Virus record (IMG/VR): IMGVR_UViG_3300049048_000040
Span: 1 to 33,688 of that record
DNA: 33,688 nucleotides
Strand: one strand, 5' to 3'
From: a virus
In this document: positions 11,659 to 18,888 of the stretch, in pieces
Layout of the letters: each line of letters begins with the position of its first letter
Numbering within the stretch: position 1 is the stretch's first letter
The notes under the pieces: model-generated
What the model was told of the DNA's origin: nothing
The model's database searches: none
The model's input: only the letters and a program-made list of their open reading frames with translations
Program-made: the position numbers and the translations under genes

Positions 11659-12497
11659 GCCTTCCGCGTGACCGCGCGGCCCTTGATGAAGTTGTTCCGC
11701 ACCACCGCGCCGCAGTTTTGGCAGCGGTACTGCGCGTACTTCGTCTGAGCCGTGTGGTTCCAGCCGTCGCGCTTGAGCTCCGGCGACCCGCAGTTGGAGC
11801 AGGCGTGCTCCTCCTCGGTAAACACGGCCAGGTTGGGGTGGTTGATCCAGCCGCGCAGCCGGTCGACCAGCGCCTCGGACGCTGCGATGTCGCCGCGGTT
11901 GTACCGCTCGAGCCGCCGTTGGGCCTTCACGTCACCGGCGACGGCAGCCCGGGCCATCGTCACCTCGTACTTGTCGGTCTTAGTCTCAATGCCCATGCGC
12001 TGCGTGAGTGCGGCGAGGGTCATGGACTCGTCACCGAACACGCGCCGGCACTCGGTCAGCGTGTCGACGAACCTCACGGGCCGCGGCTGAGGGAGTCCGG
12101 CGTCGCGCCAGTCGGTGTTCAGCTTCTTGCCGTCGAAGCCCTTCACGTTGTGCCCGTACACGATGTCGGCGTCGTCCCAGGCTTCCCAGGTCGCCTTGAG
12201 CATGGCGTCGCGGCCACCCTCACCCCACGTGGACGAGAAGTGGGTCTTGCGTTCGCCGTACCACCGCCACGCCGCACAGATCGTCTGCGGCCACTCGGTC
12301 ACCTCGTCGGGACGGAGCCGTCTACCCAGGAACGACTTCCACTGCGACAGGTCCCAGAAATCACCCTCGATCGTGAGGCTGCCCCGGTAGCCCTCCAGCC
12401 GGAACCGGCCTGGCACGCGCTCCAGGTCGATGGTCAGGATGCGGGGACCCTTGACGACGACGCGCGGCATGGGGTCGAGGAGTCCGTCAAGGTTCAT
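11652..12497 (-). CDS. DEDD-type 3'-5' exonuclease with C-terminal zinc ribbon
   Basis: 281 residues from the ATG at 12497, which overlaps the upstream stop (ATGA); the longer frame upstream is shadow. Motif Exo I is ILTIDLERVP (D24, E26), Exo II is DIVYGHNVKGFDGKKL (N117 to D122), and Exo III is ERYNRGDIAASEAL (Y199, D203), so it is of the DEDDy subtype related to proofreading domains of family B polymerases. No polymerase domain follows. The C-terminus has a zinc ribbon: CSNCGS (Cys233, Cys236) and YRCQNCG (Cys259, Cys262), with a basic end. It could process 3' ends of DNA or RNA. Position after the lysis genes is unusual for replication but common in actinophages. Confidence 0.8.
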   Translation of the reverse strand: MNLDGLLDPMPRVVVKGPRILTIDLERVPGRFRLEGYRGSLTIEGDFWDLSQWKSFLGRRLRPDEVTEWPQTICAAWRWYGERKTHFSSTWGEGGRDAMLKATWEAWDDADIVYGHNVKGFDGKKLNTDWRDAGLPQPRPVRFVDTLTECRRVFGDESMTLAALTQRMGIETKTDKYEVTMARAAVAGDVKAQRRLERYNRGDIAASEALVDRLRGWINHPNLAVFTEEEHACSNCGSPELKRDGWNHTAQTKYAQYRCQNCGAVVRNNFIKGRAVTRKAR

Positions 12498-12673
12498 CGT
12501 GTCAGCGCCCACTTGAGGCGGGCCGGGATGAGGCGCGGCCAGCAACGCCAGCAGGCGGCCAGGGGTCCGCGACCGTGCGACCCGTGGATGATTGCCTTGC
12601 GGTAGTACCGGTCGGGGTCCTCGCGCAGCAACTCGCCAGCACTGAGAAGGGGGCAGCCCTTGATGGCCGTCAC
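12494..12673 (-). CDS. Small basic hypothetical protein (59 aa)
   Basis: GTG at 12673 overlaps the TGA of the HTH gene (GTGA), which selects it over an internal upstream ATG at 12706. Sequence VTAIKGCPLLSAGELLREDPDRYYRKAIIHGSHGRGPLAACWRCWPRL with a basic end. Two Cys lie in ACWRC and one in GC. It is strongly basic and probably binds nucleic acid or another protein. Coupled to the exonuclease downstream. Confidence 0.5.
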   Translation of the reverse strand: MTAIKGCPLLSAGELLREDPDRYYRKAIIHGSHGRGPLAACWRCWPRLIPARLKWALTR

Positions 12674-12939
12674 CCGAGGGTCCCGTGAGACTTGCAGCAT
12701 CCGCACTTGCCGTCACGATGACGCGACACCGTCAGGCCCGTGATGTCCAGCCCGCGACGAGTCAGCCGGCGCGCCAGCTCCTCGTGCTGCATCTGCTCCT
12801 TGGGCGTGGCGAACGCGGCCCGGATCACCTCGCGGCCCTTGTCGTCCAGAGCCTGCATCGCCGGGTACAGCGAGCAGTGCTGCCGACACTCACGATGCGG
12901 CGATGCGAGCAGGTCGCCCAGGTCGTCGAGATCGAGCAC
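12670..12939 (-). CDS. Small HTH protein with Cys clusters (89 aa)
   Basis: I choose the GTG at 12939 because TGAGGAG lies five bases upstream; a GTG at 12945 is also in frame but too close to it. The C-terminal half, MQHEELARRLTRRGLDITGLTVSRHRDGKCGCCK, has the form of a helix-turn-helix followed by a Cys cluster (CGCC). A second pair is CRQHC near residue 20. Similar small proteins with a C...C and a final RHRxGxCxC motif occur in actinophages and are often called HTH DNA-binding. A regulatory role in late or lysogenic expression is inferred. Confidence 0.6.
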   Translation of the reverse strand: MLDLDDLGDLLASPHRECRQHCSLYPAMQALDDKGREVIRAAFATPKEQMQHEELARRLTRRGLDITGLTVSRHRDGKCGCCKSHGTLG

Positions 12940-12948
12940 GGTCACTCC

Positions 12949-13356
12949 TCAGGTGAGGTTGGACACGACGACGGAGACGACAGCCGCAGCGACGCCCACC
13001 CCCGTCAGGACGACGCCGATGCCCCAGCGGACACCCGTGCGCCACTCGCTCTTGGCTTCGTCGATCTCCTTGCCCCGCATGTTCGCCTCGGTCGTGAGGC
13101 CCATCTCACGCGCGGAACGTTCGTCCTCCTGCGACTTGCGCAACGCCTCGACCGCGGCCCAGATTTGCGCCCGGTCCTCAGCACGTGCCGCCCGCTCCAC
13201 GCCCATGTCCGCGGCCAGCCCGGTCATCACGTGATCCACCCGACGCATGTCCGCCTGGTGAGTTTCGGTCGTCACCAGCTTGTCCAGGCGAGACTCCACG
13301 CGGGCGATGGCGTCAAGCACCATCGTCCACGGCGACGGGGGGATCTGTTCGGCCAT
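12949..13356 (-). CDS. Coiled-coil protein with C-terminal membrane anchor
   Basis: 135 residues, ATG at 13356. Residues 10-105 are a long amphipathic helix with many charged heptads (DAIARVESRLDKLVTTETHQADMRRVDHVM...EDRAQIWAAVEALRKSQEDERSAREMGL). Residues 109-131 (VRWGIGVVLTGVGVAAAVVSVVV) form a transmembrane segment. In the lysis cassette, three bases downstream of the holin gene, this layout suggests a membrane-anchored lysis accessory such as a second holin or spanin-like regulator. No exact family assigned. Confidence 0.65.
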   Translation of the reverse strand: MAEQIPPSPWTMVLDAIARVESRLDKLVTTETHQADMRRVDHVMTGLAADMGVERAARAEDRAQIWAAVEALRKSQEDERSAREMGLTTEANMRGKEIDEAKSEWRTGVRWGIGVVLTGVGVAAAVVSVVVSNLT

Positions 13357-13359
13357 GAC

Positions 13360-13659
13360 TCAGTCCGTCAGGTCCGGGCTCAGGTCGGGACGCTCGGTGT
13401 GCCTGCCGATGTACCCGCCGACGAACGACCCGACGACACCGAGCAGCAGCAGCGCCGCACCCGACACGGGCGACGGGACGAGGCTGGCTGTGTACGCGGC
13501 GTTCGCAGCATCCGCGGGACCGTTCCAGCCGTAGACGCCCAGCAGCCACACCAGCAGCACGCCGACCACGCCACCAGCGCCACCACCAGCCGCGCCCGTG
13601 ATGACCTTCGTCTCGATGACGCGCGGGGGCACGGTCGCCGGCTTCGTGAACCCGCCCAT
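13360..13659 (-). CDS. Putative holin
   Basis: 99 residues with two hydrophobic segments, about 20-43 (a Gly-rich stretch then VVGVLLVWLLGVYG) and 66-84 (VSGAALLLLGVVGSFVGGY), and a charged C-terminal tail RHTERPDLSPDLTD. Its ATG overlaps the stop of the endolysin gene by one base (TGATG). Holins are recognised mainly by topology and position, and both fit here: a small two-helix protein directly after the endolysin. It would oligomerise in the cytoplasmic membrane to release the endolysin. Confidence 0.7.
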   Translation of the reverse strand: MGGFTKPATVPPRVIETKVITGAAGGGAGGVVGVLLVWLLGVYGWNGPADAANAAYTASLVPSPVSGAALLLLGVVGSFVGGYIGRHTERPDLSPDLTD

Positions 13660-14351
13660 CAGGACTTGCCCAGCTCGACGACGATGGCGCGGGCGAGCTC
13701 GTCCACGTCGACCGCGGCGTCAGGGTTCGACTCCAGCGCGATGGCGAGGGCCGCGGCGATCTTGCGGGAGTCCAGCGCGGCCTTCAGCGCGGCGAGCACG
13801 GGCGCGACGGCCTTGTTCGCCTGCTCGAGCATGTCGCGGCGCAGGATCAGGCGCTCATCTTCGGTCACGGTGAAGCCCTTCGGGATCGTCGGTGTCGGTC
13901 GGTAGTGAAGTCCTGCCCCCGTGACCTGCCAGGGGTGGCCCGCGTCGTAGGCGGATGCCTCGCGGGACACGCTCACGTGGACGTGCCGCTCGTGGGGGTT
14001 GCTGCCGCTGTAGGGGCGCCAGGTCCAGTTGCCGGCGTAGCCCGACGCGATGCGGGACCGCCAGATGACGTACCCGCCATCGGCCAGGCGTCGGTCACCG
14101 GAGCCACCGAGGGCGCGAATCCGCTCGGCCAGCACGTCGCAGTCGAGCCCGCCGAACGGGTCGTGCGTGAAGTCGAACGCGCGGACGACACCGATGCCGG
14201 CAGCGTCGATTATCCAGGGGTTGTGGTCCGAGCCGCGGGAGGCGTGGGCGGCGTCACCGATCCAGCCGTCAGACACCTTGGAGCGGTTGGGGGCGTAGTC
14301 GTTGACCTCATTGCGGAGGACTTCGAGTGAGCGCGCCAGGCGGTACGTCAT
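13659..14351 (-). CDS. Endolysin, M15-type peptidase
   Basis: 230 residues. The N-terminal 130 residues carry the peptidase M15 (VanY/L-Ala-D-Glu peptidase) pattern: SRGSDHNPWIID with His43, VRAFDFTHDP with Asp60, and ERHVHVSVS with His125, the expected zinc ligands H-D-H. It should cleave the peptide side chains of peptidoglycan. Residues 145-230 are a helical, acidic C-terminal part (LRRDMLEQANKAVAPVLAALKAALDSRKIAAALAIALE) that may be a cell-wall or membrane-interacting domain; no LysM or LGFP repeat is visible. No signal peptide, so export depends on the holin. ATG preceded by GGGGAGC. Confidence 0.9.
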   Translation of the reverse strand: MTYRLARSLEVLRNEVNDYAPNRSKVSDGWIGDAAHASRGSDHNPWIIDAAGIGVVRAFDFTHDPFGGLDCDVLAERIRALGGSGDRRLADGGYVIWRSRIASGYAGNWTWRPYSGSNPHERHVHVSVSREASAYDAGHPWQVTGAGLHYRPTPTIPKGFTVTEDERLILRRDMLEQANKAVAPVLAALKAALDSRKIAAALAIALESNPDAAVDVDELARAIVVELGKS

Positions 14352-14456
14352 GCTCCCCGCCCCCTTTCCCTCTACGCTCAGGTATCAGGATCGTTATGCC
14401 TACACACATTAGTGCATGACGACGTTCTGCCTACACAACACACCGGAGGTTCGCCC
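14352..14456. promoter_or_regulatory. Divergent promoter region with two TGCCTACACA repeats
   Basis: TGCCTACACA occurs at 14397-14406 and 14428-14437, 31 bases apart (about three helical turns). The region separates the leftward endolysin gene from the rightward gene at 14457 and is less GC-rich than its surroundings. Leftward -10-like sequences (TAATGT, GATACC) are visible but no confident -35/-10 pair can be fixed. The repeats look like operator or activator sites for lysis gene expression. Confidence 0.45.
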
Positions 14457-14672
14457 ATGCCGCGTCCTTCGATGAGCGGTGAGGGTCGGTCCCCGCAGAT
14501 CACGCTGCGGCTTGCGGCTGGTGCGCGTGAGGATGGGCAGTGGGCGGCGGATGTGCTGGACACGACCGTCAGCCGGCGTCTCCGTGAGGCGCACGAGCAG
14601 ATGGTCCGTGAGGCTGAGCGCGCGTCGGGTCTGCTCAGGCCCTCAGCGCGTCCCGGACCTCAGCCCGAGTGA
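14457..14672 (+). CDS. Small basic protein, possible ribbon-helix-helix regulator (71 aa)
   Basis: ATG at 14457 with ACCGGAGG upstream. After a Ser/Pro-rich start, SPQITLRLAAGAREDGQWAADVLDTTVSRRLREAHEQMVREAERASG reads as a beta strand followed by two helices, roughly the layout of a ribbon-helix-helix DNA-binding protein, with a Pro-rich tail. The match is weak. It is divergent from the endolysin gene across repeats at 14397 and 14428, a usual place for an autoregulator. Its end overlaps the small leftward gene at 14635 by 38 bases. Confidence 0.5.
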   Translation: MPRPSMSGEGRSPQITLRLAAGAREDGQWAADVLDTTVSRRLREAHEQMVREAERASGLLRPSARPGPQPE

Positions 14673-14784
14673 TGTGCCCCGGCTCGTCGTAGGCGGCCTG
14701 TAGCGCCGCGACGATCCGCTCCAGTCGTGCGTGCTCGGCAGGGTCACAAGCGGGCGCGGGTGATGCTCCGAGGATGACGGCCAC
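14635..14784 (-). CDS. Small hypothetical protein (49 aa)
   Basis: GTG at 14784 with CGGAG six bases upstream. Sequence MAVILGASPAPACDPAEHAR followed by LERIVAALQAAYDEPGHITR and AEVRDALRA: a Pro-rich start and two helices, with composition like other phage proteins here. It is divergent from the methyltransferase gene at 14857. Its end overlaps the rightward 14457 gene, so at least one of the two calls could be wrong. No family recognised. Confidence 0.45.
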   Translation of the reverse strand: MAVILGASPAPACDPAEHARLERIVAALQAAYDEPGHITRAEVRDALRA

Positions 14785-14856
14785 GGTTTCTCCGTTCCTG
14801 GGACGTATCGGCGGGCAGGGTGGCAGCCTCTTGACCAGGGACAAGGGGGTGGCGCT

Positions 14857-15633
14857 ATGACGCTGCTGGACAGGGTGAGGGGACGCCGGGCCGCTGACAG
14901 GAAGCGGCAGGACCACGCCGAACGGATGCACCGACTGTGCCGTGACGAGGCGGCACGGTTGCGGGACGAGGCTGGGGAGCAGGCGGGGCGGCTCGCGGCG
15001 GTGCTGGAGGGTGCCGTCGACCCGCCCCCGTCTGCGGTCACGGCGGCCGACCGGATTGAGAGGCAGCGACCCCGGCTCGAGCAACTGGTCACGCCGCTCG
15101 GTGAGCCCTACGGCGAGGGCACCACGGTCGGGCAGATGGCGCGGCGTGCGTCCGGGCGGCGCAACGACGGGCTGCTGCTGCACTCGGCCGCGACGGTGTG
15201 GCAGCCGCAGTGGGCGCTCGAAATGGGCACCTGCTGCGGCGTGTCCGGCGCGTACATCGCCGCCGCGTTGCAGCCGAACGGTGGCCGGCTGCTGTCGCTG
15301 GAGCTGTCCCCGATCCTGGCCCGGACTGCCGAATGGCTCTGGGACCTGACCGGGGTGCGGGCGTCCGTGAGGGTTGGTGACTTCGCGGACACGTTCGAGC
15401 CCGCCCTGGACCCGGTGCCGTCGTGGGTGTTCGTGGACGGCAACCACAAGCACGACCCGACCTGGCACTACTTCGAGCGACTGACCGAGGTGTGCCCAGC
15501 CGGGTCGCTGCTCATCTTCGACGACATCGCCTGGTCCGAGGGCATGGCGAGCGCGTGGGCGAAGATCCGCGCCGACGAACGCACCGCTGTCTCGGCGGAC
15601 GTCGGTTCGGTCGGCTTCGTTGTCACCACCTAG
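14857..15633 (+). CDS. Class I SAM-dependent methyltransferase
   Basis: 258 residues from the ATG at 14857, preceded by AAGGGGGTGG. Residues 1-110 are a basic and helical N-terminal region; the catalytic Rossmann fold follows: motif I WALEMGTCCGVSGAYIAAAL (E122 to G131), acidic E149 in LLSLELSP, D175 in VGDFADTF, D194 in WVFVDGNHKHD and the DD pair D222-D223 in LLIFDDIAW. The VDGNHxxxxxxxDxxxW pattern resembles the methyltransferase_24/O-methyltransferase group, which methylates small molecules or sugars, rather than DNA methylases, which show DPPY or PCQ motifs that are absent here. It reads opposite to the tail genes around it, like a moron. Its stop shares CTAG with the convergent tail gene. 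Confidence 0.85.
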   Translation: MTLLDRVRGRRAADRKRQDHAERMHRLCRDEAARLRDEAGEQAGRLAAVLEGAVDPPPSAVTAADRIERQRPRLEQLVTPLGEPYGEGTTVGQMARRASGRRNDGLLLHSAATVWQPQWALEMGTCCGVSGAYIAAALQPNGGRLLSLELSPILARTAEWLWDLTGVRASVRVGDFADTFEPALDPVPSWVFVDGNHKHDPTWHYFERLTEVCPAGSLLIFDDIAWSEGMASAWAKIRADERTAVSADVGSVGFVVTT

Positions 15634-15935
15634 AGGATCTGCCGCCAGGTGCCGTCGCGGCGGACGTACACCTGCGCCGGCGTCCACGTGCCGCCCCGGC
15701 GCACGTAGACGGGTGCGGTGGTGCTCGTGGCTGTGGCGATGAACTTCGCCGCACCGACGAACAGTCGCGCGGGGACCGCGGGCACGGTGAGGCGTGCCGC
15801 GCCGACCTTGAGGCCAGCGGGCGGGCCGTCCGTCCGCAGTCGCGCGTAGCCGACGAACAGGTGCGCGTCGGCTTCCGGCTCGGGCTCGGGCGGCTCCGGT
15901 GTCAGGAGCCGCGCGTTACCGACTCGCAGGCTCAC
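15630..15935 (-). CDS. Repeat-containing minor tail-associated protein (101 aa)
   Basis: Four copies of an LxVGxARL-type unit occur at residues 3-11 (LRVGNARLL), 26-34 (LFVGYARLR), 42-50 (LKVGAARLT) and 58-66 (LFVGAAKFI), the last three with a 16-residue period. Two copies of VYVRRxGTW follow at 76-84 and 89-97. The YxRxxGxW unit also ends or begins other actinophage minor tail proteins, including the next fibre gene here (IYKRVNGAW). An acidic Pro/Glu linker separates the first two repeats. It probably decorates the tail tip or fibre. ATG, last of the tail operon before the methyltransferase. Confidence 0.7.
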   Translation of the reverse strand: MSLRVGNARLLTPEPPEPEPEADAHLFVGYARLRTDGPPAGLKVGAARLTVPAVPARLFVGAAKFIATATSTTAPVYVRRGGTWTPAQVYVRRDGTWRQIL

Positions 15936-15938
15936 GGG

Positions 15939-17306
15939 TCAGACCGCAGCCGTCGCCGTGAACCGGATCCGCAGCGCGGTGTAGTCCGTGATGTTGCCCG
16001 CCTCAGCCTCCGACAGCGTGAACTGCCGGGTCGTCGGGGTGGTGGTCAGGTCGGTGAAGTCCTGCGTCTTGATGACCGTCGACCCCTGCATGAGCGCCAC
16101 GGCCAGCGTGTGCGAGGTGATGCCCGAGTCGCGCCACACCTGCACCTCGACGACGTGGCCCGTGTTCACGCCCGGGTCGATGCCAGGCGCCAGGGACGCG
16201 GTGTAGGCAGCGGCGGACGGCAGCGACGGCGAGGCGATGTAGTCCGCCGAGCTCGCCACCGTCTCGTCGATGTTGGACGAGATCGGCGTCGCGGAAGGCG
16301 TCGCGGTCCAGGCGCCCGTGTTCGACACGTCCCCGTTCGGCCGCAGCGACTGACCCGGCTGCACGAACGTCACGTTCACGTCGTCGGTGCTGGTCTGCCC
16401 GTTGGAGTCCGTCGCAGAGTGCCGCATGACGAGCGTGCCCGTCGTCGCGGGCGGGGTGATCGTGACCGTGGCCGTCGTGGTGCCGGACAGGGCGACCGTG
16501 GGGCCACTGATGCGCTCCCACGAGCGGGACACGATCGTCGCGCCACCGTTGCCCGTCGCGGTACCCGTCAGCGTGAAGTCAGCAGCACCGGCCTCCACCG
16601 TCTGGTCAGCACCAGCGGACACGGTCGGCGGGGTCAGGCTCGCACCAGCCAGCAGGACCGTGATACCCGTCCGGGCACCCGACGACGCAGACAGGGTAAT
16701 CGCCGTTGACGCCGCAACCTCAGCCGAGGACGAGTACGTCTTGGTCGCCACGACCGAGTGACCGTTCGACCCGGAGCCCGCCGTGTTCGACTCCTGCGCG
16801 CGCACCGTCGCACCGTCAGCGGCGGTCGACGTGAGCTGCGTACCCGACGCACCGTTGGCGAACCCGATGTAAACGACCGTGCCCGACGAGCCCGAAGGGG
16901 TCGCCGCGGGGAACGGGATGTTCCCAGCGCCCGAGGAGTAGTCAGCGACCGCGAACACAGGCGACGTGTCGGTGCTCGTGTCGACCAGCGCCACCGCAGT
17001 CCAGCGACCCGTCGTACTGCCCACCGACGCGATCGTGACCGTGCCCGTCGACAGGTCACCCGACGTCAGGACACGCTGCCACGTCGTGTACCGACCCGAC
17101 GACGCCAGGTTCGACACGCCAGACGCGGGAGTCAGCCGGGTCAAGGAGTTCGCCCCGATGGTCACCGTCATGTCCGTGTGCGACGTACCCGTGGCGAGCA
17201 CGCCCACCAGCAGGACGTTCCCCGCCGCGGCACCCGAGGGGATGCTGATGGTCGTGCCCGTCGTGGTCGAGCTGTTCTGGACGGCGGTCGCGTTGACGTA
17301 GGTCAC
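15939..17306 (-). CDS. Minor tail protein with Ig-like/PKD-type domain
   Basis: 455 residues from a GTG, preceded by CGGAG. Almost entirely beta: an N-terminal half rich in Thr, Ser, Gly (TTISIPSGAAAGNVLLVGVLATGTSHTDMTVTIGANSLTRL...) resembling a jelly-roll carbohydrate-binding or structural domain, a Pro/Thr linker (LTPPTVSAGADQTVEAG, about 222-240), a PKD/Ig-like domain (WERISGPTVALSGTTTATVTITPPATTGTLVMRHSATDSNGQTSTDDVNVTF) and a C-terminal beta domain. Such proteins line the tail tip or form fibres that contact the host surface. Its place after the fibre gene agrees. Confidence 0.75.
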   Translation of the reverse strand: MTYVNATAVQNSSTTTGTTISIPSGAAAGNVLLVGVLATGTSHTDMTVTIGANSLTRLTPASGVSNLASSGRYTTWQRVLTSGDLSTGTVTIASVGSTTGRWTAVALVDTSTDTSPVFAVADYSSGAGNIPFPAATPSGSSGTVVYIGFANGASGTQLTSTAADGATVRAQESNTAGSGSNGHSVVATKTYSSSAEVAASTAITLSASSGARTGITVLLAGASLTPPTVSAGADQTVEAGAADFTLTGTATGNGGATIVSRSWERISGPTVALSGTTTATVTITPPATTGTLVMRHSATDSNGQTSTDDVNVTFVQPGQSLRPNGDVSNTGAWTATPSATPISSNIDETVASSADYIASPSLPSAAAYTASLAPGIDPGVNTGHVVEVQVWRDSGITSHTLAVALMQGSTVIKTQDFTDLTTTPTTRQFTLSEAEAGNITDYTALRIRFTATAAV

Positions 17307-17337
17307 GGCAGGACTCCGATCGGTGAGAGGTGGAAGG

Positions 17338-18342
17338 TCATACCGACGCGCCGGCCGGGGTGAAGATGCCCTTGTCGCTGGTCCACGAGGTCGCCCACGT
17401 GTTGCCCGACTTCACGTTGCCGCGCACGCCCGCATCGAACGCCGCGATACCGCCGTACAGCGGGCCGTTCACGTCCTCGAAGCGGAACAGGTTGTTGAGG
17501 AACCGGATGTCGTCGGCCACCGGGAACGCCTTTGAAGTGAGGCAGCCGCCGTAGGAGATGTAGCCGTCCGCGCACACCAGGTGGTTGCCCTCGATGAGGT
17601 GGTCGAACGTCGCCCGCGAGTCGTTGTAGATGCTCAGCGCCGACGACGAGAACTGGTTCTTGCACTCCAGGTGGTTGCGGCGGATCACGTTCCGCGCGCC
17701 GCCGTCGCAGGCAGCCGCCGTCCGGTGCGCCGCCGACCCCGACTGGTGGTAGTTGGCGCTGATGTAGGAGTCCTCGAGCACGCAGTCGTCTCGGTAGCGG
17801 AACCCGCGGCCGACGTCGTGGACGTACAGGTGGTGGGCGTAGACGCCGCGCCACAGCTCCAGGTAGACGGCTACCACGGCGTCGATCACGCCCGGCAGGT
17901 CGGGGCGGCCTGCGACCTCCACGTTGTAGATCTCGGTGTTCGCGGGGCGCAGGCCCGTCGTGGGGTGCGTCTGCGAGCGGATGGCGTACTGCCCGGACGC
18001 GGTGGGCCGCCAATCGACGTAGCAGTCCCGGATGATGACGTCGTCGTGGCGGACGTTGATCGCCACCGAGCCGGTGAAGCGCAGGCCCTCGATCACCTGC
18101 CCGTGCGCGGTCGTCGTGACCGTGCCGGACGGGACGAGGTCAGCGACGGGGATGCGGGAGCCGATGCGCCGCGCCGTGACGTCAGCCAGGGTCGGGTACG
18201 CGCCGAGGGGTGCGGGGGGCGGGTCGCCGCCGCCAGTCTCGCCGCCACCCGGGTCAGGGTCGGGGCCAGGAGCAGCGCCCTGCCCGAGCAGGACCCACGC
18301 GCCGTTGACGCGCTTATAGATGCCGTCCGGTGTCGTCGTCAC
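17338..18342 (-). CDS. Right-handed beta-helix tail fibre/spike-like protein
   Basis: 334 residues from a GTG. The N-terminus has DGIYKRVNGAWVLLG, an attachment-like unit, then a Pro/Gly hinge (PGPDPDPGGGETGGGDPPPAP). Residues 75-320 show repeating short strands with stacked residues (VIEGLRFTGSVAINVRHDDVIIRDCYVDWRP..., TEIYNVEVAG..., VLEDSYISANYH..., VIRRNHLECKNQ..., LIEGNHLVC...), typical of parallel beta-helix proteins in the pectate-lyase-like group. Phage members are receptor-binding fibres or glycan depolymerases. Catalytic residues cannot be assigned by eye. Likely a host-recognition determinant. Confidence 0.8.
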   Translation of the reverse strand: MTTTPDGIYKRVNGAWVLLGQGAAPGPDPDPGGGETGGGDPPPAPLGAYPTLADVTARRIGSRIPVADLVPSGTVTTTAHGQVIEGLRFTGSVAINVRHDDVIIRDCYVDWRPTASGQYAIRSQTHPTTGLRPANTEIYNVEVAGRPDLPGVIDAVVAVYLELWRGVYAHHLYVHDVGRGFRYRDDCVLEDSYISANYHQSGSAAHRTAAACDGGARNVIRRNHLECKNQFSSSALSIYNDSRATFDHLIEGNHLVCADGYISYGGCLTSKAFPVADDIRFLNNLFRFEDVNGPLYGGIAAFDAGVRGNVKSGNTWATSWTSDKGIFTPAGASV

Positions 18343-18344
18343 GG

Positions 18345-18878
18345 TCAGCCCTTGAAACAGACGTCGCCGTCAGTGGCACCATCGGCCGCGGTCGGCAGAG
18401 TCTCCGAGGACGTGCGCAGCCAGAACCGGCCGACCGTCGACCCAGCGAACCGGGCGACGTCGAGCACCTGCTGGTCGACGTACACCTTCGCCTGCAACTC
18501 GGCGGCGTCGGCCTTCTCCTGCGCGCCCGTGATCGTCTCGACCTCACCGACCGTCGCCAGGACAGCCTCAGCCGCAGCAGCAGCATCGGCCGCGGACTGC
18601 GCCAGGTCGGCCACGTCGTCCGAGGTGACCGTGAACGCACCAGCGCCCGCGTCGTACGTGACCTTCGTCGCCGGCAGCAGACACGACGGGGTGACGCCCT
18701 CGGGGTTCGACTGGAACGGCGTGATCTCGGACAGCGCCACCGGGTCCAGCGGGGTGAGGACGTCGCCCGCGATCGACCGCACCGTGATGGCGGTCGACGG
18801 CAGACGCTCGCCCGACGTGCCCTCCAGCACCAGACGGTCGTAGGCGTAGTGGGTGGTGCCGCTGACGTCGGTGGGCAT
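18345..18878 (-). CDS. Minor tail protein, collar/fibre-associated (177 aa)
   Basis: ATG at 18878. The N-terminal part is beta-rich (GTTHYAYDRLVLEGTSGERLPSTAITVRSIAGDVLTPLDPVALSEITPFQSNPEGV), followed by an Ala-rich helix (DDVADLAQSAADAAAAAEAVLATVGEVETITGAQEKADAAELQAKVYVDQQVLDVARF), a probable trimeric coiled coil, and a C-terminal strand region. This strand-coil-strand order suits a fibre-connector protein. Its stop lies two bases before the beta-helix start, indicating joint expression. No named family. Confidence 0.65.
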   Translation of the reverse strand: MPTDVSGTTHYAYDRLVLEGTSGERLPSTAITVRSIAGDVLTPLDPVALSEITPFQSNPEGVTPSCLLPATKVTYDAGAGAFTVTSDDVADLAQSAADAAAAAEAVLATVGEVETITGAQEKADAAELQAKVYVDQQVLDVARFAGSTVGRFWLRTSSETLPTAADGATDGDVCFKG

Positions 18879-18888
18879 CGTCGTCTCC

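Noticed and set aside
12685-13905. Rightward open frame of 406 codons across the lysis cassette
   Set aside because: It is the antisense of HTH, membrane, holin and endolysin genes; the product is rich in Arg/His/Ala with no domain pattern.
14857-15633. DNA methylase of a restriction-modification system
   Set aside because: No DPPY, NPPY or PCQ motif, no target-recognition region and no neighbouring restriction gene; the VDGNH and FDD motifs point to an O-methyltransferase type.
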